NCBI GenBank assembly: GCA_028868305.1
Contig: JAGWUS010000004.1
Coordinates: 1 to 64,000, forward strand
Origin: Burkholderiales bacterium
GTDB taxonomy: Bacteria; Pseudomonadota; Gammaproteobacteria; Burkholderiales; Burkholderiaceae_C
Direction of reading: 5' to 3'
Length of the DNA: 64,000 bases
How positions within the stretch are numbered: the first letter of the stretch is position 1; the number at the start of each line of letters is the position of its first letter. The notes below the pieces were generated by a model that was not told the DNA's origin, ran no database searches, and saw only the letters and a program-made list of their open reading frames with translations. Below are positions 35,155 through 45,321 of the stretch, in pieces. A program made the translations under genes and the position numbers.

Positions 35155-35225
35155 CCCCCACGCTGCGCCGCTACGCGGGTCGCTGCCCCCCGAGGGCGCT
35201 AACTCCCCTTGGGGCGGCCCGGCGG
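35155..35225. repeat. GC-rich intergenic repeat, possible shared terminator
   Basis: Between the convergent mscL and pdxA genes lies CCCCACGCTGCGCCGCTACG followed by a CCCCCCGAGGGCGC stretch and CCTTGGGGCGGCCCGGCGGG. It contains self-complementary C/G blocks. I recall this sequence type as a frequent dispersed repeat in Comamonadaceae, but only one copy is seen in this window. It overlaps the last codons of pdxA (SPPGRPKGS). Confidence 0.5.
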
Positions 35226-36281
35226 GGAGTCGCTCAAATTCCCCGCCATGCGGACTGCCTCCAACAGGCTGGACGCATCGGCAACACCAGTGCCCGCAAT
35301 GTCGAAGGCGGTACCGTGGTCCGGGCTGGTACGCACCATCGGCAAACCAAGGGTCACATTCACCCCCTTTTCCACCCCCAGGTACTTCACCGGAATCAAC
35401 CCCTGATCGTGGTACTGCGCTACCACCACGTCAAACTCGCCAGCATGACCGAGCGCATTGCGAGCCCGCATGAACACCGTGTCTGGCGCCCAGGGGCCTG
35501 AAACGTCGCAGCCCTGGGACCGGGCAGTCGCAATGGCTGGCCCAATTATCTCAATCTCTTCGCGACCAAACAGCCCTCCCTCCCCTGCATGCGGGTTGAG
35601 CCCCGCCACGGCAATGCGCGGCGCGCGGCCCAGTGCAGCTATCAAGGCCGCGTGCGCAATCAGAATGGTCTGCAGGACATTGTCAAAAGTAACGGCGGCC
35701 AGGGCGTCGCGCAGAGAAACATGGATGCTCACCAGTACCGTGCGCAACTCGTCATTGGCCAGCATCATGCGCACGGGCACCTCGCGCACCGCCTTGCCGA
35801 GATGCTCTGCGGCCGCTGCCTGCAGCATCTCGGTGTGGCCAGGAAACTGGTCATAGGGCGCACCAGCTGCCGACAGCGCCTCCTTGTGCAAGGGCGCCGT
35901 CACCAGTGCGGCAATCTCCTTGCGCAGCGCCGCCCGGGCGGCCCATTGAACACAGCGCCCGGCGAATTCCCCGGCGATCGCACTGGCCTGACCCATGGTG
36001 ACCGGCACCATGGCCGCACCAACCTGTAGCACCGGGATACAGTGCGGCGGCACGGTCAGAACCTGCGAGGGCTCCGAAATGACGGCTACCGGTAGTTGCG
36101 GCCGGCCCGGTCCGGCCAACATGGCTGCGGCCGTGCGCAGAGTCCGAACATCCCCCGCGACAAAACAGCCACGCATCAAGGCTGGCTCTTCGAGAAAACA
36201 CCTGGCAATAACTTCCGGACCAATGCCCGCGGCATCGCCCTGCGTGATGGCGATCAATGGCACGGATGAAATGGACGTCAT
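35199..36281 (-). CDS. pdxA: 4-hydroxythreonine-4-phosphate dehydrogenase
   Basis: PdxA oxidises 4-phosphohydroxy-threonine in the DXP-dependent pyridoxal phosphate pathway. The 360-residue protein shows ITQGDAAGIGPEV (usually GDPAGIGPE), TAPLHKEALSAAG, a metal-site FPGHTEML, GLNPHAGEGGLFG, and VAQYHDQGLIPVKYLG with MVRTSPDHGTAFDIAG. The last residues (SDSPPGRPKGS) are encoded by a GC-rich intergenic repeat, so the natural C terminus may have been extended by it. It follows the Nif3-like gene. Confidence 0.94.
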   Translation of the reverse strand: MTSISSVPLIAITQGDAAGIGPEVIARCFLEEPALMRGCFVAGDVRTLRTAAAMLAGPGRPQLPVAVISEPSQVLTVPPHCIPVLQVGAAMVPVTMGQASAIAGEFAGRCVQWAARAALRKEIAALVTAPLHKEALSAAGAPYDQFPGHTEMLQAAAAEHLGKAVREVPVRMMLANDELRTVLVSIHVSLRDALAAVTFDNVLQTILIAHAALIAALGRAPRIAVAGLNPHAGEGGLFGREEIEIIGPAIATARSQGCDVSGPWAPDTVFMRARNALGHAGEFDVVVAQYHDQGLIPVKYLGVEKGVNVTLGLPMVRTSPDHGTAFDIAGTGVADASSLLEAVRMAGNLSDSPPGRPKGS

Positions 36282-36284
36282 GGC

Positions 36285-37055
36285 TCAGGCCGGGTTATCG
36301 ATGTCAATGAACACGTGCTCCAAGCCCAGTTGCTGCGCCACGTGCGCAGCCACCGCGGGTGCACCATAGCGTTCGCTGGCGTGGTGGCCGCAGGCCAGGT
36401 ATGCCACACCACACTCCCGCGCATAGTGGGCCTGGGGCTCGGAAATTTCGCCGGTGATGAAAGCATCGGCACCCGCAGCAATGGCCGCCTCAAAGTAGTC
36501 TTGGGCGCCGCCCGTGCACCATGCTATATTTTTTATAGCTCTTTGTGCACTATCCACGAGGGTCAAAGGCCTTTTTAGCTCATTTTCAATATGGCGGGCC
36601 AGTGTTTGGGCATCTGCAAAGGCGTCACCGTGGAGTCGCCCTCCCATCCATCCCAGCGACTGCTCTCCAATGCGCCCCGCCAGCCCTTCCAACGGGGCCA
36701 GGCCCAGCACCCGCCCGAACTGCGCGTTGTTTCCCAGGTCCGGATGGGCGTCCAGCGGCAGATGGTAGGCAAACAGGTTGATGTTGTGCTGCAGCAGCAA
36801 CGCCAGGCGCTCGCGCATCCAGCCCGTGATGCGGCCATCAAAGCCGCGCCAGAACAGGCCGTGGTGCACAAAAAGGGCGTCCGCCCGCGCGTCTATGGCC
36901 GCTTCAATCAGGGCACGGCTGGCAGTGACGCCCGAGACGATTTTCCGGATCTGGGCCCGCCCTTCCACCTGCACCCCGTTGTGACAATAGTCCTTGAATC
37001 GCTCAGGCTGCAGCAGAGTGTCAAAGGTGGCGAGAAGTAGCTGGCGGTCAGTCAT
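36285..37055 (-). CDS. Nif3-like dinuclear metal-centre protein (YbgI/DUF34)
   Basis: The 256-residue protein belongs to the Nif3/YbgI family, which forms toroidal hexamers with two metals per subunit. The exact reaction is still debated. Metal-binding segments are DALFVHHGLFWRG and FAYHLPLDAHPDLGNN, plus the late ECGVAYLACGHHASERYG. A 17-bp palindromic repeat is embedded in frame around residues 170-180 (SAQRAIKNIAW). This lies in a variable linker, so the protein likely tolerates it. pdxA follows after three bases. Confidence 0.9.
   Translation of the reverse strand: MTDRQLLLATFDTLLQPERFKDYCHNGVQVEGRAQIRKIVSGVTASRALIEAAIDARADALFVHHGLFWRGFDGRITGWMRERLALLLQHNINLFAYHLPLDAHPDLGNNAQFGRVLGLAPLEGLAGRIGEQSLGWMGGRLHGDAFADAQTLARHIENELKRPLTLVDSAQRAIKNIAWCTGGAQDYFEAAIAAGADAFITGEISEPQAHYARECGVAYLACGHHASERYGAPAVAAHVAQQLGLEHVFIDIDNPA
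36523..36539. repeat. GCTA-N9-TAGC repeat core, copy 2 (inside nif3-like gene)
   Basis: GCTATATTTTTTATAGC is a perfect 6-bp stem with a 5-base loop. It is followed on the plus strand by TCTTTGTGCACTATCC and an AGGGTCAAAGGCCTTTTTAG tail, the arm expected of the repeat. It is read in frame as A-Q-R-A-I-K-N-I-A by the host gene. Confidence 0.7.
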
Positions 37056-37356
37056 GCGGGCAATTGTCGTTGACGCCGTACTGCGGCTGCAAACTGCTGT
37101 CGCACCCGCTGCCGGCCGATATCCAGCGCCGGGTCAGAAAACCCCAGGGACCATCCACTGCACCACAACGGTAGCGCTGACCCGATTCGCTCCAGTGCAA
37201 CGCCACGCAAGCACCACGGCGCTTGCGCGACAGCACCATGCCCAGCGGGCATGGCTCGACCAGGCAGCACAGCCCGCAGCCGTTGCAGGGTGCGCCCTCT
37301 GCCGGTTTGGGGGGTGCCCCGCGATGTATGTGAATGACCTGATGCTGCTGTGACAT
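37048..37356 (-). CDS. Small cysteine-rich conserved protein
   Basis: The 102-residue protein has a cysteine cluster in PCNGCGLCCLVEPCPLGMVL and further cysteines at GACVALHW, YRCGAVDG, SGCDSS and DNCPHD. It may bind zinc or an iron-sulfur centre, loosely recalling YkgJ-type CxxCxxCC proteins. I do not recognise a function. It overlaps the start of the Nif3-like gene by eight bases, so the two should be co-transcribed, and it is divergent from the protease gene at 37444. Confidence 0.7.
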   Translation of the reverse strand: MSQQHQVIHIHRGAPPKPAEGAPCNGCGLCCLVEPCPLGMVLSRKRRGACVALHWSESGQRYRCGAVDGPWGFLTRRWISAGSGCDSSLQPQYGVNDNCPHD

Positions 37357-37443
37357 GGCAAAACTGCAATGTACCGTGCAAATCCCGTGTAAATGCCCCG
37401 TGTTAGTCTTGAGGAACGGCCACGCGCCCTACAATTTGTCACT

Positions 37444-38586
<1,143 letters not shown>

Positions 38587-38613
38587 TTGTCACGCCTTAA
38601 ATAAGCTTGACCA

Positions 38614-39405
38614 TCAGGCGCCAGACGTTGGCGCGTCCTCTGCTGGTGCCTGGGTGTGCTTGATAAACAGCTGGGCCGCCCAGATGCCGATCTCGTACAG
38701 AATGCACATGGGAATCGCCAGCGCCAGTTGTGACACCACGTCCGGCGGCGTCACGATGGCCGCAGCCACAAACGCCAGCACAATGAAATAGCTGCGAAAC
38801 GCCTTGAGCTTATCGATGCTGACAATGCCTATGCGCGCCAGAACAATCACCACAATGGGCACCTCAAATGCCAGACCGAAGGCGAGGAACATGGACATCA
38901 CGAAGTCCAGGTAGGCTTCAATGTCAGGTGCGGCCGTAATACTCTTGGGCGCGAAGCCCTGGATGAACTTGAAAACCTGCCCAAAGACAAAGAAATAACA
39001 GAATGCCACGCCCACAAAGAACAGTACGGTGCTGGAGATCACCAGGGGCAGCACCAACTTCTTTTCATGCGAATAGAGGCCAGGCGCCACAAACGCCCAC
39101 ACCTGCCACAGCACCACGGGCAACGCCAGCAGGAAAGCGGTCATCAGCAGAATCTTGAGCGGCACCAGGAATGGCGAAATCACCGAGGTGGCAATCAGCG
39201 TCGCGCCCTTGGGCAGCGAAGCCACCAGCGGGGCCGCCAGGATGTCGTACAGGGCAGCCGGGCCCGGAAACAGGGCGAGGATGGCGCCCGCAATGCCCAC
39301 GGCAACGGCGGCCTTGATCAGCCGATCGCGCAACTCCACCAGATGCTGCACAAAAGGCTGCTCGGTGCCAGCAAGTTCATCTGGCGGCGTGTTGTCTGTG
39401 GCCAT
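38614..39405 (-). CDS. tatC: Sec-independent translocase TatC
   Basis: TatC is the receptor for twin-arginine signal peptides. The 263-residue protein has six membrane helices with the family signatures FVQHLVELRDRLIKA near the N terminus, FVAPGLYSHEKKLVLPLV and LAFGLAFEVPIVVIVLARIG. It ends the tatA-tatB-tatC set and is convergent with the DegS-like protease gene. Confidence 0.96.
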   Translation of the reverse strand: MATDNTPPDELAGTEQPFVQHLVELRDRLIKAAVAVGIAGAILALFPGPAALYDILAAPLVASLPKGATLIATSVISPFLVPLKILLMTAFLLALPVVLWQVWAFVAPGLYSHEKKLVLPLVISSTVLFFVGVAFCYFFVFGQVFKFIQGFAPKSITAAPDIEAYLDFVMSMFLAFGLAFEVPIVVIVLARIGIVSIDKLKAFRSYFIVLAFVAAAIVTPPDVVSQLALAIPMCILYEIGIWAAQLFIKHTQAPAEDAPTSGA

Positions 39406-39426
39406 GAATGGTGAAAATCTCGTGTT

Positions 39427-39879
39427 CTAGCTGAGCCGTTGCGGGCGATAGCGCGCCACGCGGGCGGCCCCCGACAGGGCCTTGGTACGCACCCCGGCTC
39501 GGGCCTTGTACCAGTGGGGCATGGCACCTTGCTTGAGGCGCCAGTTCTTTTTGGGGTGCTTGTATTGGAGGACCTCAGGTTCCGAAGGCAGTGCAGCGGT
39601 CTGCGTTGCCTCAGCCCAGGATCTCTCGAAATCGCTGGCCTGCGTCTGAATGGAGCTTTCCACATCTTTTGCGGCGCTCTCCACCGAGTCGCGCATCTTC
39701 TTGAGTTCATCAAGCTCCATGGACCGGCTGACTTCGGCTTTCACGTCAGCCACATAGCGCTGCGCCTTGCCCAGCAGGGTGCCCACAGTACGTGCCACGC
39801 GCGGCAGCTTCTCCGGCCCGATGACGATCAACGCCACCGCTCCGATCAGCGCCATTTTCGATATGCCGAGGTCAATCAC
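39427..39879 (-). CDS. tatB: Sec-independent translocase TatB
   Basis: The 150-residue protein begins [20 protein letters not shown], the single TatB membrane helix, followed by [17 protein letters not shown] and an amphipathic helix with a long charged tail ending in basic residues. TatB works with TatC in substrate recognition. It lies between tatA and tatC. Confidence 0.94.
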   Translation of the reverse strand: MIDLGISKMALIGAVALIVIGPEKLPRVARTVGTLLGKAQRYVADVKAEVSRSMELDELKKMRDSVESAAKDVESSIQTQASDFERSWAEATQTAALPSEPEVLQYKHPKKNWRLKQGAMPHWYKARAGVRTKALSGAARVARYRPQRLS

Positions 39880-39892
39880 GCAGGACTGTCAC

Positions 39893-40135
39893 TCAGTTTT
39901 TCTGCTTGGCTTCCACGTCGATCGTGGTCTTGTCAGCCGCAGAAGTATTGCTGGCCACCTGTGCAGGCGCCGCCGGCTTCTCTTCGGCCGTGGAGGAGCC
40001 CTCTTTCATGCCGTCCTTGAAGCCTTTGACAGCACCGCCAAGGTCGGAACCGATGTTCTTGAGCTTCTTGGTGCCGAACACCATGACCACGATCAGCAGA
40101 ACGATCAACCAATGCCAAATGGAAAATGAACCCAT
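39893..40135 (-). CDS. tatA: Sec-independent translocase TatA
   Basis: The 80-residue protein starts [20 protein letters not shown], followed by [20 protein letters not shown], the TatA transmembrane helix, FGTKKL hinge and amphipathic helix. It oligomerises to form the translocation path. It is the first tat gene in the operon, downstream of hinT. Confidence 0.96.
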   Translation of the reverse strand: MGSFSIWHWLIVLLIVVMVFGTKKLKNIGSDLGGAVKGFKDGMKEGSSTAEEKPAAPAQVASNTSAADKTTIDVEAKQKN

Positions 40136-40171
40136 GAATTACTCCTAACGAATGTTTTGTATTCTAGTGAC

Positions 40172-40546
40172 TCAGCCGCGCAGCCACGGACGAGAGCCGC
40201 CCATGACATGAAAATGCATATGGTGAATCTCCTGTCCGCCCTCTTTCCCGGTGTTGCTCACCAGTCTAAAGCCCCCTTCCGGGTAAGGGTTGCAGCCCTC
40301 CTGTGCAGCCAGCTTAGGCACCAAGGCCATCATGCGCCCCAGTAATCCCGCGTGCTCCGGACCCACATGGGCCATCGACACGATGTGGGATTTGGGAATG
40401 ATCAGAAAATGCACCGGCGCCCAGGGCGCGATGTCATGGAAGGCATAAAACTCCGCGTCTTCGTACACAGTTTTTGACGGGATCTCTTTGCTTGCGATCT
40501 TGCAAAACAGACAGTTTTCGTCGTGAACGTGGTTCTCGGCGTTCAT
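40172..40546 (-). CDS. hinT: HIT-family nucleotide phosphoramidase HinT
   Basis: The 124-residue protein has the HIT motif HHMHFHVMGG, in which the His triad forms the active site, and an N-terminal NCLFCKIASKEIPSKTVYED typical of HinT. It hydrolyses adenosine phosphoramidates. The start is the ATG at 40546 ([10 protein letters not shown]) overlapping the upstream membrane-protein gene; the ORF-track start at 40723 is far too early. It lies between the his and tat genes. Confidence 0.93.
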   Translation of the reverse strand: MNAENHVHDENCLFCKIASKEIPSKTVYEDAEFYAFHDIAPWAPVHFLIIPKSHIVSMAHVGPEHAGLLGRMMALVPKLAAQEGCNPYPEGGFRLVSNTGKEGGQEIHHMHFHVMGGSRPWLRG

Positions 40547-40950
40547 GCGGGAATCTCCATTTCCTGGCCCTTGTTCATGGCGATGAAACCGGTCGCGATC
40601 CGGTACAGGAACCATATCGAAATTGCCGTCCAGGCAATCCAGCCGGGAACCAGAATCAGCAGCCACAGGGGCGCAGTGACCAGGTACAGAGCTCCGGCCG
40701 TAATCACCGTACGGATGCGCCACCGGAAGTGCGATGCATGCCAGGTGCCTTCAGCATCACCACGCTTGACCATGTCCAGCACCAGTGCCACCAACAGCAG
40801 GGTGGGGCCCCACTGACCGCCCGGCACGATCGCGCTGACAGCCACAATCAGGTGCAGCACGTAGCTGATGGTTCCTATGGTGTTGAGCGACTGCAGCTTT
40901 TGCAACAGTTCAGGATCCTGCTCCACCGGTCTGGGGATTTCGTCACTCAT
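40543..40950 (-). CDS. Small membrane protein, Tic20/DUF4870-like
   Basis: The 135-residue protein has an N-terminal hydrophilic segment and three or four membrane helices ([67 protein letters not shown]). This resembles DUF4870-type small membrane proteins. No function is known. It is locked into the his-tat transcript by 4-base overlaps with both hisE and hinT. Confidence 0.7.
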   Translation of the reverse strand: MSDEIPRPVEQDPELLQKLQSLNTIGTISYVLHLIVAVSAIVPGGQWGPTLLLVALVLDMVKRGDAEGTWHASHFRWRIRTVITAGALYLVTAPLWLLILVPGWIAWTAISIWFLYRIATGFIAMNKGQEMEIPA

Positions 40951-41327
40951 GTGGCTTCTCCTTCGCGCGCCAGCGCCTTGCGCAGGGCTTTTTCTTCAAT
41001 GCCACTGGTGCCCTCGCGGCGCTCCAACTCGGCAATCACATCCGCGGGGGTCAATCCGTAGTGGGCCAGGGCAATCATGCTGTGGAACCACAGGTCGGCC
41101 ACCTCGTAGACGATCTTGGTGGCGTCGCCGCCATGGTCGGCGTCCTTGGCGGCCATCACCACCTCAGTGGCTTCCTCGCCGATCTTCTTCAGGAAGGCGT
41201 CAGGCCCCTTGTGCAGCAGCCGGGCCACGTAGCTGGCCGCGGGGTCGCCACCGTTGGCGGCTTTGCGGCTTTCGATGACGGCAGCCAGTCGGGCCAGGGC
41301 GTCCTGGGAAGTCGTGTTTGCGCTCAT
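40947..41327 (-). CDS. hisE: Phosphoribosyl-ATP pyrophosphatase
   Basis: HisE performs the second step of histidine synthesis, removing pyrophosphate from PR-ATP. The 126-residue protein is an all-helical MazG-like pyrophosphohydrolase with the metal-binding segments [16 protein letters not shown] and [15 protein letters not shown]. It is separate from hisI, which lies four bases upstream in the transcript. Confidence 0.95.
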   Translation of the reverse strand: MSANTTSQDALARLAAVIESRKAANGGDPAASYVARLLHKGPDAFLKKIGEEATEVVMAAKDADHGGDATKIVYEVADLWFHSMIALAHYGLTPADVIAELERREGTSGIEEKALRKALAREGEAT

Positions 41328-41331
41328 GGTG

Positions 41332-41745
41332 TTATTTGTAGATGGATTCGGGGTCTTTCAAGACCGGGTCAACAGATTTCCACACGCCATTGTCCAGCAC
41401 ACTGAAGAAACAGCTGTGACGGCCGGTGTGGCAGGCAATACCGGGCTCGTGGCCTAACTGGGTGACCTTGAGCAGGATCACGTCGTTGTCGCAGTCCATG
41501 CGAATTTCGTGCACCTTTTGCACATGGCCGGACTCTTCGCCCTTGTACCAGAGCTTGTTGCGCGAGCGGCTGAAATATACCGCCTGCCCCAACTCCGCGG
41601 TCTTCTGCAGGGCTTCGCGGTTCATCCAGGCAAACATCAGCACATCGTTCGTGCCCTGCTCCTGTGCGATGACGGGTACCAGGCCCTTGGAATCCCAACG
41701 GATGTGTTTGAGCCAGCCAGCGGCTGGGGTTTGTGCAGATTCCAT
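41332..41745 (-). CDS. hisI: Phosphoribosyl-AMP cyclohydrolase
   Basis: HisI opens the adenine ring of PR-AMP, the third step of histidine synthesis. The 137-residue protein carries [11 protein letters not shown] and the zinc/cysteine motif [10 protein letters not shown]. The 17-bp repeat core (41748-41764) ends two bases before the start codon, so the sequence normally holding the ribosome-binding site is repeat-derived (AAAAGAGTAGCAA then ATG). Confidence 0.95.
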   Translation of the reverse strand: MESAQTPAAGWLKHIRWDSKGLVPVIAQEQGTNDVLMFAWMNREALQKTAELGQAVYFSRSRNKLWYKGEESGHVQKVHEIRMDCDNDVILLKVTQLGHEPGIACHTGRHSCFFSVLDNGVWKSVDPVLKDPESIYK

Positions 41746-41747
41746 TT

Positions 41748-41764
41748 GCTACTCTTTTGATAGC
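41748..41764. repeat. GCTA-N9-TAGC repeat core, copy 3 (before hisI)
   Basis: GCTACTCTTTTGATAGC followed on the plus strand by TGCTTGCGCATATGTGACGG is the closest match in the window to the core-plus-arm form that I recall from Comamonadaceae genomes. It sits in the hisF-hisI gap, directly upstream of the hisI start codon. Confidence 0.75.
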
Positions 41765-41804
41765 TGCTTGCGCATATGTGACGGGGACCAGAACCCAATA
41801 TCGC

Positions 41805-42584
41805 TTAAATTCGGACCGGGATGCCGCGCTCGGCCATGCGCGCCTTGGCCTGACCCACAGTGTATTCGCCGTAATGGAAGATGCTGGCAGCCAGCACCGC
41901 GTCGGCGCCGCCCTGTTGCACACCATCGGCCAGATGGTCGAGGTTACCCACACCACCCGAGGCAATCACCGGCACGCTGATGGCGTCGGCCACCGCGCGG
42001 GTCAAGGCCAGGTCAAAACCGGACTTGGTGCCATCGCGGTCCATGCTGGTCAGCAGAATCTCACCCGCACCACGCCGCGCCATCTCGGTGGCCCAGGCCA
42101 CAGCGTCCAGACCGGTATTCTTGCGGCCGCCGTGGCTGTAGACATCCCAGCCTTCACCGCGGTTGAGCAGGTCTTCTCCATAGCGGCGCTTGGCATCAAT
42201 GGCCACCACGATGCACTGCGCACCGTATTTGTGCGATGCGTCTTCAATCACCTGCGGATTGGCCAGAGCGGCCGAGTTGAAGCTGGTCTTGTCGGCGCCG
42301 GCGTTGAGCAGGCGGCGCACATCTTCCACGGTGCGCACCCCGCCGCCCACGGTCAACGGAATGAACACCTGCGAGGCCACCGCTTCAATGATGTGCAAAA
42401 TCAAATCGCGTCCATCGCTGGTGGCGGTAATGTCCAGAAAGGTGAGTTCGTCCGCGCCCTGGTCGTTGTAGCGCGCAGCGATTTCCACCGGGTCACCGGC
42501 ATCGCGCAAATCGACAAAGTTGACGCCCTTGACCACGCGGCCACCGGTGACATCGAGGCAGGGGATGATTCGTTTGGCTAGCAT
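41805..42584 (-). CDS. hisF: Imidazole glycerol phosphate synthase cyclase subunit
   Basis: HisF pairs with HisH and uses the ammonia from glutamine to make imidazole glycerol phosphate and AICAR. The 259-residue TIM barrel starts [20 protein letters not shown] and contains the catalytic aspartates in CLDV and [15 protein letters not shown]. The ORF-track start (42659) is upstream of the real ATG at 42584. The yefM-yoeB module separates it from hisA. Confidence 0.96.
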   Translation of the reverse strand: MLAKRIIPCLDVTGGRVVKGVNFVDLRDAGDPVEIAARYNDQGADELTFLDITATSDGRDLILHIIEAVASQVFIPLTVGGGVRTVEDVRRLLNAGADKTSFNSAALANPQVIEDASHKYGAQCIVVAIDAKRRYGEDLLNRGEGWDVYSHGGRKNTGLDAVAWATEMARRGAGEILLTSMDRDGTKSGFDLALTRAVADAISVPVIASGGVGNLDHLADGVQQGGADAVLAASIFHYGEYTVGQAKARMAERGIPVRI

Positions 42585-42634
42585 AGGGGGATTGTAGAAG
42601 GGAGGTCGGAGGTGTCGATGCGTGCATCGAGATC

Positions 42635-42901
42635 TCAATCGTCGTAATGTCCACGACACGCGATCACATCCAGATCAGCATCGTCGACGGCATACACCAG
42701 CCGATGTGTTTCATCGATGCGGCGTGACCAGTAGCCCGACAGATTACCCATTAGCGGCTCAGGTTTGCCGATGCCTGCAAAGGGGTCGCGCACTGCGGCT
42801 TCAATCAGGGTGTTGATGCGTCGCAAAGTCTTCTTGTCTTGCCCCTGCCAATAGAGGTAATCGCTCCATGCCGCAGGGGTAAAGCGAATACTACGCGCCA
42901 T
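42635..42901 (-). CDS. yoeB: YoeB-family mRNA interferase toxin
   Basis: The 88-residue protein belongs to the RelE-superfamily Txe/YoeB group of ribosome-dependent endoribonucleases. Family features are [20 protein letters not shown], the catalytic basic/acidic residues in [15 protein letters not shown], and a C-terminal GHYDD whose His-Tyr pair matches the end of E. coli YoeB. All key residues appear intact. It follows its antitoxin by 15 bases and lies inside the his operon. Confidence 0.92.
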   Translation of the reverse strand: MARSIRFTPAAWSDYLYWQGQDKKTLRRINTLIEAAVRDPFAGIGKPEPLMGNLSGYWSRRIDETHRLVYAVDDADLDVIACRGHYDD

Positions 42902-42916
42902 CTTTGGACAGGCCAG

Positions 42917-43171
42917 TCAGGCCTCTGCCAACTTACGACGGACAGCCTTACCCGCCTTGTGCTGTGTGATGGACTTGGCCAGGTGTGCCGCATTGGCCGG
43001 TGTACCCAGCAAGTGCATGGTTTCCATCAAGCTTTGGTAGTGTTCCAGTGACATAACGACCGCATCGGCACCATCTCGGCGGCTGATTACCGTCACATCG
43101 GCATCATCATGCACGCGGTCCAGCACAGTTTTCAGCGCACTACGGGCTTCGGAATAAGTGACGACTTTCAT
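42917..43171 (-). CDS. yefM: YefM-family antitoxin
   Basis: The 84-residue Phd/YefM antitoxin begins MKVVTYSEARSALKTVLDRV, the DNA-binding fold, and ends in a disordered toxin-binding tail (HKAGKAVRRKLAEA). I use the ATG at 43171 with a GGAGGAGCG ribosome-binding region before it; the ORF track begins five codons earlier. It neutralises YoeB and should repress its own promoter together with the toxin. A TGTACA palindrome lies just upstream. Confidence 0.92.
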   Translation of the reverse strand: MKVVTYSEARSALKTVLDRVHDDADVTVISRRDGADAVVMSLEHYQSLMETMHLLGTPANAAHLAKSITQHKAGKAVRRKLAEA

Positions 43172-43188
43172 CCAGCGCTCCTCCAAAC

Positions 43189-43196
43189 TTGTACAA
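43189..43196. promoter_or_regulatory. Candidate YefM operator (TTGTACAA palindrome)
   Basis: TTGTACAA lies about 20 bases upstream of the yefM start. Known E. coli YefM operators are palindromes with a TGTACA core, so this is a natural autoregulatory site. The surrounding ACAAAATATGGTGCAAG may hold promoter elements. Confidence 0.6.
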
Positions 43197-43241
43197 AATA
43201 TGGTGCAAGTATAGACGATGCCTGCCTCGGCTGCGGAAGGG

Positions 43242-43982
43242 TTAGCCGTTCAATTCATCCGCGCGCTCTTGCGCCTTCTGGAAATCCAGGTCACCGCTGT
43301 AAATGGCGCGTCCGCAGATCACACCTTCCACGCCCTCATCTTCCACAGCGCACAGGGCTTCAATGTCGGCCATGTTGGACAAACCACCGGAGGCGATGAC
43401 AGGGATGGTCAGGGCCTGGGCCAACTTCACGGTGGCGTCGATGTTGATGCCGCTCAGCATGCCGTCGCGGCCGATGTCGGTGTAGATGATGGACTCCACA
43501 CCGTAGTCTTCAAACTTCTTACCCAGATCGATCACGTCGTGGCGGGTGAGCTTGCTCCAGCCGTCGGTCGCGACCTTGCCGTCGCGGGCGTCCAGGCCCA
43601 CGATGATGTGGCCGCCAAACGCGGTGCAGGCGTCCTGCAGGAAGCCGGGGTTTTTGACCGCAGCCGTGCCAATGATGACGTAGCGCAGGCCCGCATCAAG
43701 GTAGCGCTCGATGGTGTCGAGGTCGCGGATACCGCCGCCGAGCTGCACATCCACTTCACTACCGACGTTTTTGAGAATCTTGCGAATGGCCATCTCGTTC
43801 TTGGGATGCCCTGCAAAAGCACCGTTCAGGTCCACCAGATGCAGACGCCGTGCGCCCTTGTCCACCCAGCTGCGGGCCATGACATCGGGCTCTTCGCCGA
43901 ATGTGGTGGATTGGTCCATATCGCCTTGTTTGAGGCGTACGCAGTGGCCGTCTTTGAGGTCAATCGCAGGAATTAAAAGCAT
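43242..43982 (-). CDS. hisA: ProFAR isomerase (HisA)
   Basis: HisA isomerises ProFAR to PRFAR. The 246-residue TIM barrel begins [20 protein letters not shown], with the first catalytic Asp in AIDLKDG, and has [12 protein letters not shown] with the second Asp. [18 protein letters not shown] and [13 protein letters not shown] are phosphate-binding loops. It is upstream of yefM-yoeB and follows hisH by 68 bases. Confidence 0.96.
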   Translation of the reverse strand: MLLIPAIDLKDGHCVRLKQGDMDQSTTFGEEPDVMARSWVDKGARRLHLVDLNGAFAGHPKNEMAIRKILKNVGSEVDVQLGGGIRDLDTIERYLDAGLRYVIIGTAAVKNPGFLQDACTAFGGHIIVGLDARDGKVATDGWSKLTRHDVIDLGKKFEDYGVESIIYTDIGRDGMLSGINIDATVKLAQALTIPVIASGGLSNMADIEALCAVEDEGVEGVICGRAIYSGDLDFQKAQERADELNG

Positions 43983-44050
43983 GGTGCTTCAGTGGTGGAA
44001 CAAGAAAAGGAAAGGAATGCGGAACCAGGAATGTGCGCAGCAAATGGGAG

Positions 44051-44692
44051 TCAGGGATTCCAGTGGAGGAAGTTCCGGTAGAGGGCCAGGCCGTGTTCTG
44101 CGCTTTTTTCGGGGTGAAACTGGGTAGCGAAAATGTTATCACGCGCAATGGCTGCGGTAAAACGCTGGCCGTAGTCCGTTTCGCCGACGGTGTGGCGCTC
44201 ATCCGACGGTTGGGCGTAATAGCTGTGCACAAAGTAGAAGTAGCTACCGTCCGGGACTTCCCCCCAAACCGGGTGGTTATTGGTCCACACCTGGTTCCAG
44301 CCCATCTGCGGCACTTTGTAACGGCTGCCATCGGGCTGGTGCTGGCCGGCCAGATCGAACTTGACTACCTCTCCAGGAATCAGGCCCAGGCAAGGGGTGT
44401 CCTGCTCCTGGCTGTGGTCCAGCAGCATCTGCATACCTACGCACACGCCCATCAAAGGCTTGTTGGCGGCGGCATGCATGACAGCATCTAACATGCCCGA
44501 ATCGTGCAGTTCGCGCATGCAGTCGCGCATGGCACCTTGCCCCGGCAACACCACGCGTTCGGCATCCATCACTTCCTGGGGGGTGCGTGCCCATACGACG
44601 TCGACACCGGCATCGGCTGCCACATGCATCACGGCCTGGGTGACCGAGCGCAGGTTGCCCATGCCGTAGTCCACCACTGCGACTTTTTTCAC
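44051..44692 (-). CDS. hisH: Imidazole glycerol phosphate synthase glutaminase subunit
   Basis: HisH supplies ammonia to HisF. The 213-residue class I amidotransferase starts with a GTG ([16 protein letters not shown]) overlapping the hisB stop by one base. It has an oxyanion strand ([14 protein letters not shown]), the nucleophile in [15 protein letters not shown], and a His/Glu pair in [14 protein letters not shown]. Confidence 0.95.
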   Translation of the reverse strand: MKKVAVVDYGMGNLRSVTQAVMHVAADAGVDVVWARTPQEVMDAERVVLPGQGAMRDCMRELHDSGMLDAVMHAAANKPLMGVCVGMQMLLDHSQEQDTPCLGLIPGEVVKFDLAGQHQPDGSRYKVPQMGWNQVWTNNHPVWGEVPDGSYFYFVHSYYAQPSDERHTVGETDYGQRFTAAIARDNIFATQFHPEKSAEHGLALYRNFLHWNP

Positions 44693-45321
44693 TACAGGGA
44701 ACCCTTGGTGGAAGGGATGGTGCCCAGTGCGCGCGGGTCCAGTTCCAGGGCCGAGCGCAGCGCGCGGGCAAAGGCCTTGAACACCGTCTCGGCCTGGTGG
44801 TGGGCGTTTTCGCCCTTGAGGTTGTCGATGTGCAGCGTCACAAACGCATGGTTCACAAAGCCCTGGAAGAACTCATGCACCAGCTGGGTGTCGAGGTTGC
44901 CGATCATGCCGGCCTTGAAAGGCACATCCATCACCAGCCCGGGGCGGCCCGAGAAGTCGATCACCACGCGGCTCAAGGCCTCGTCCAGCGGCACATAGGC
45001 GTGGCCATAGCGGCGGATACCTTTTTTGTCGCCCACGGCCTGGTGAAAGGCCTGGCCCAGGGTGATGCCGACGTCTTCCACCGTGTGGTGGCCGTCAATG
45101 TGCAGGTCACCGTCGGCCTCGATATCGAGGTCGATCATGCCGTGGCGGGCAATCTGGTCGAGCATGTGGTCAAAGAAGCCAATGCCGGTAGACAGGCGCG
45201 ACTGGCCGGTGCCGTCGAGGTTGACCTTGACGCGAATGCGCGTCTCGGCCGTTTTGCGGTTCACCTCGGCAATGCGTGGCGTCACGATCACAGGCACTTC
45301 AGTCAAGGGGTAATTCGTCAT
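44692..45321 (-). CDS. hisB: Imidazoleglycerol-phosphate dehydratase
   Basis: HisB dehydrates imidazole glycerol phosphate. This is the monofunctional form (209 residues) without the histidinol-phosphatase domain found in enterics. It shows the manganese-binding repeats [17 protein letters not shown] and [21 protein letters not shown], plus [18 protein letters not shown]. The histidinol-phosphate phosphatase must be encoded elsewhere. It is coupled to hisC by ATGA. Confidence 0.96.
   Translation of the reverse strand: MTNYPLTEVPVIVTPRIAEVNRKTAETRIRVKVNLDGTGQSRLSTGIGFFDHMLDQIARHGMIDLDIEADGDLHIDGHHTVEDVGITLGQAFHQAVGDKKGIRRYGHAYVPLDEALSRVVIDFSGRPGLVMDVPFKAGMIGNLDTQLVHEFFQGFVNHAFVTLHIDNLKGENAHHQAETVFKAFARALRSALELDPRALGTIPSTKGSL

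Noticed and set aside
43189-43196. Similarity of the TTGTACAA site to the IS66 target CTTGTACA
   Set aside because: A shared 7-base palindromic string is expected by chance; no IS66 end is present here.
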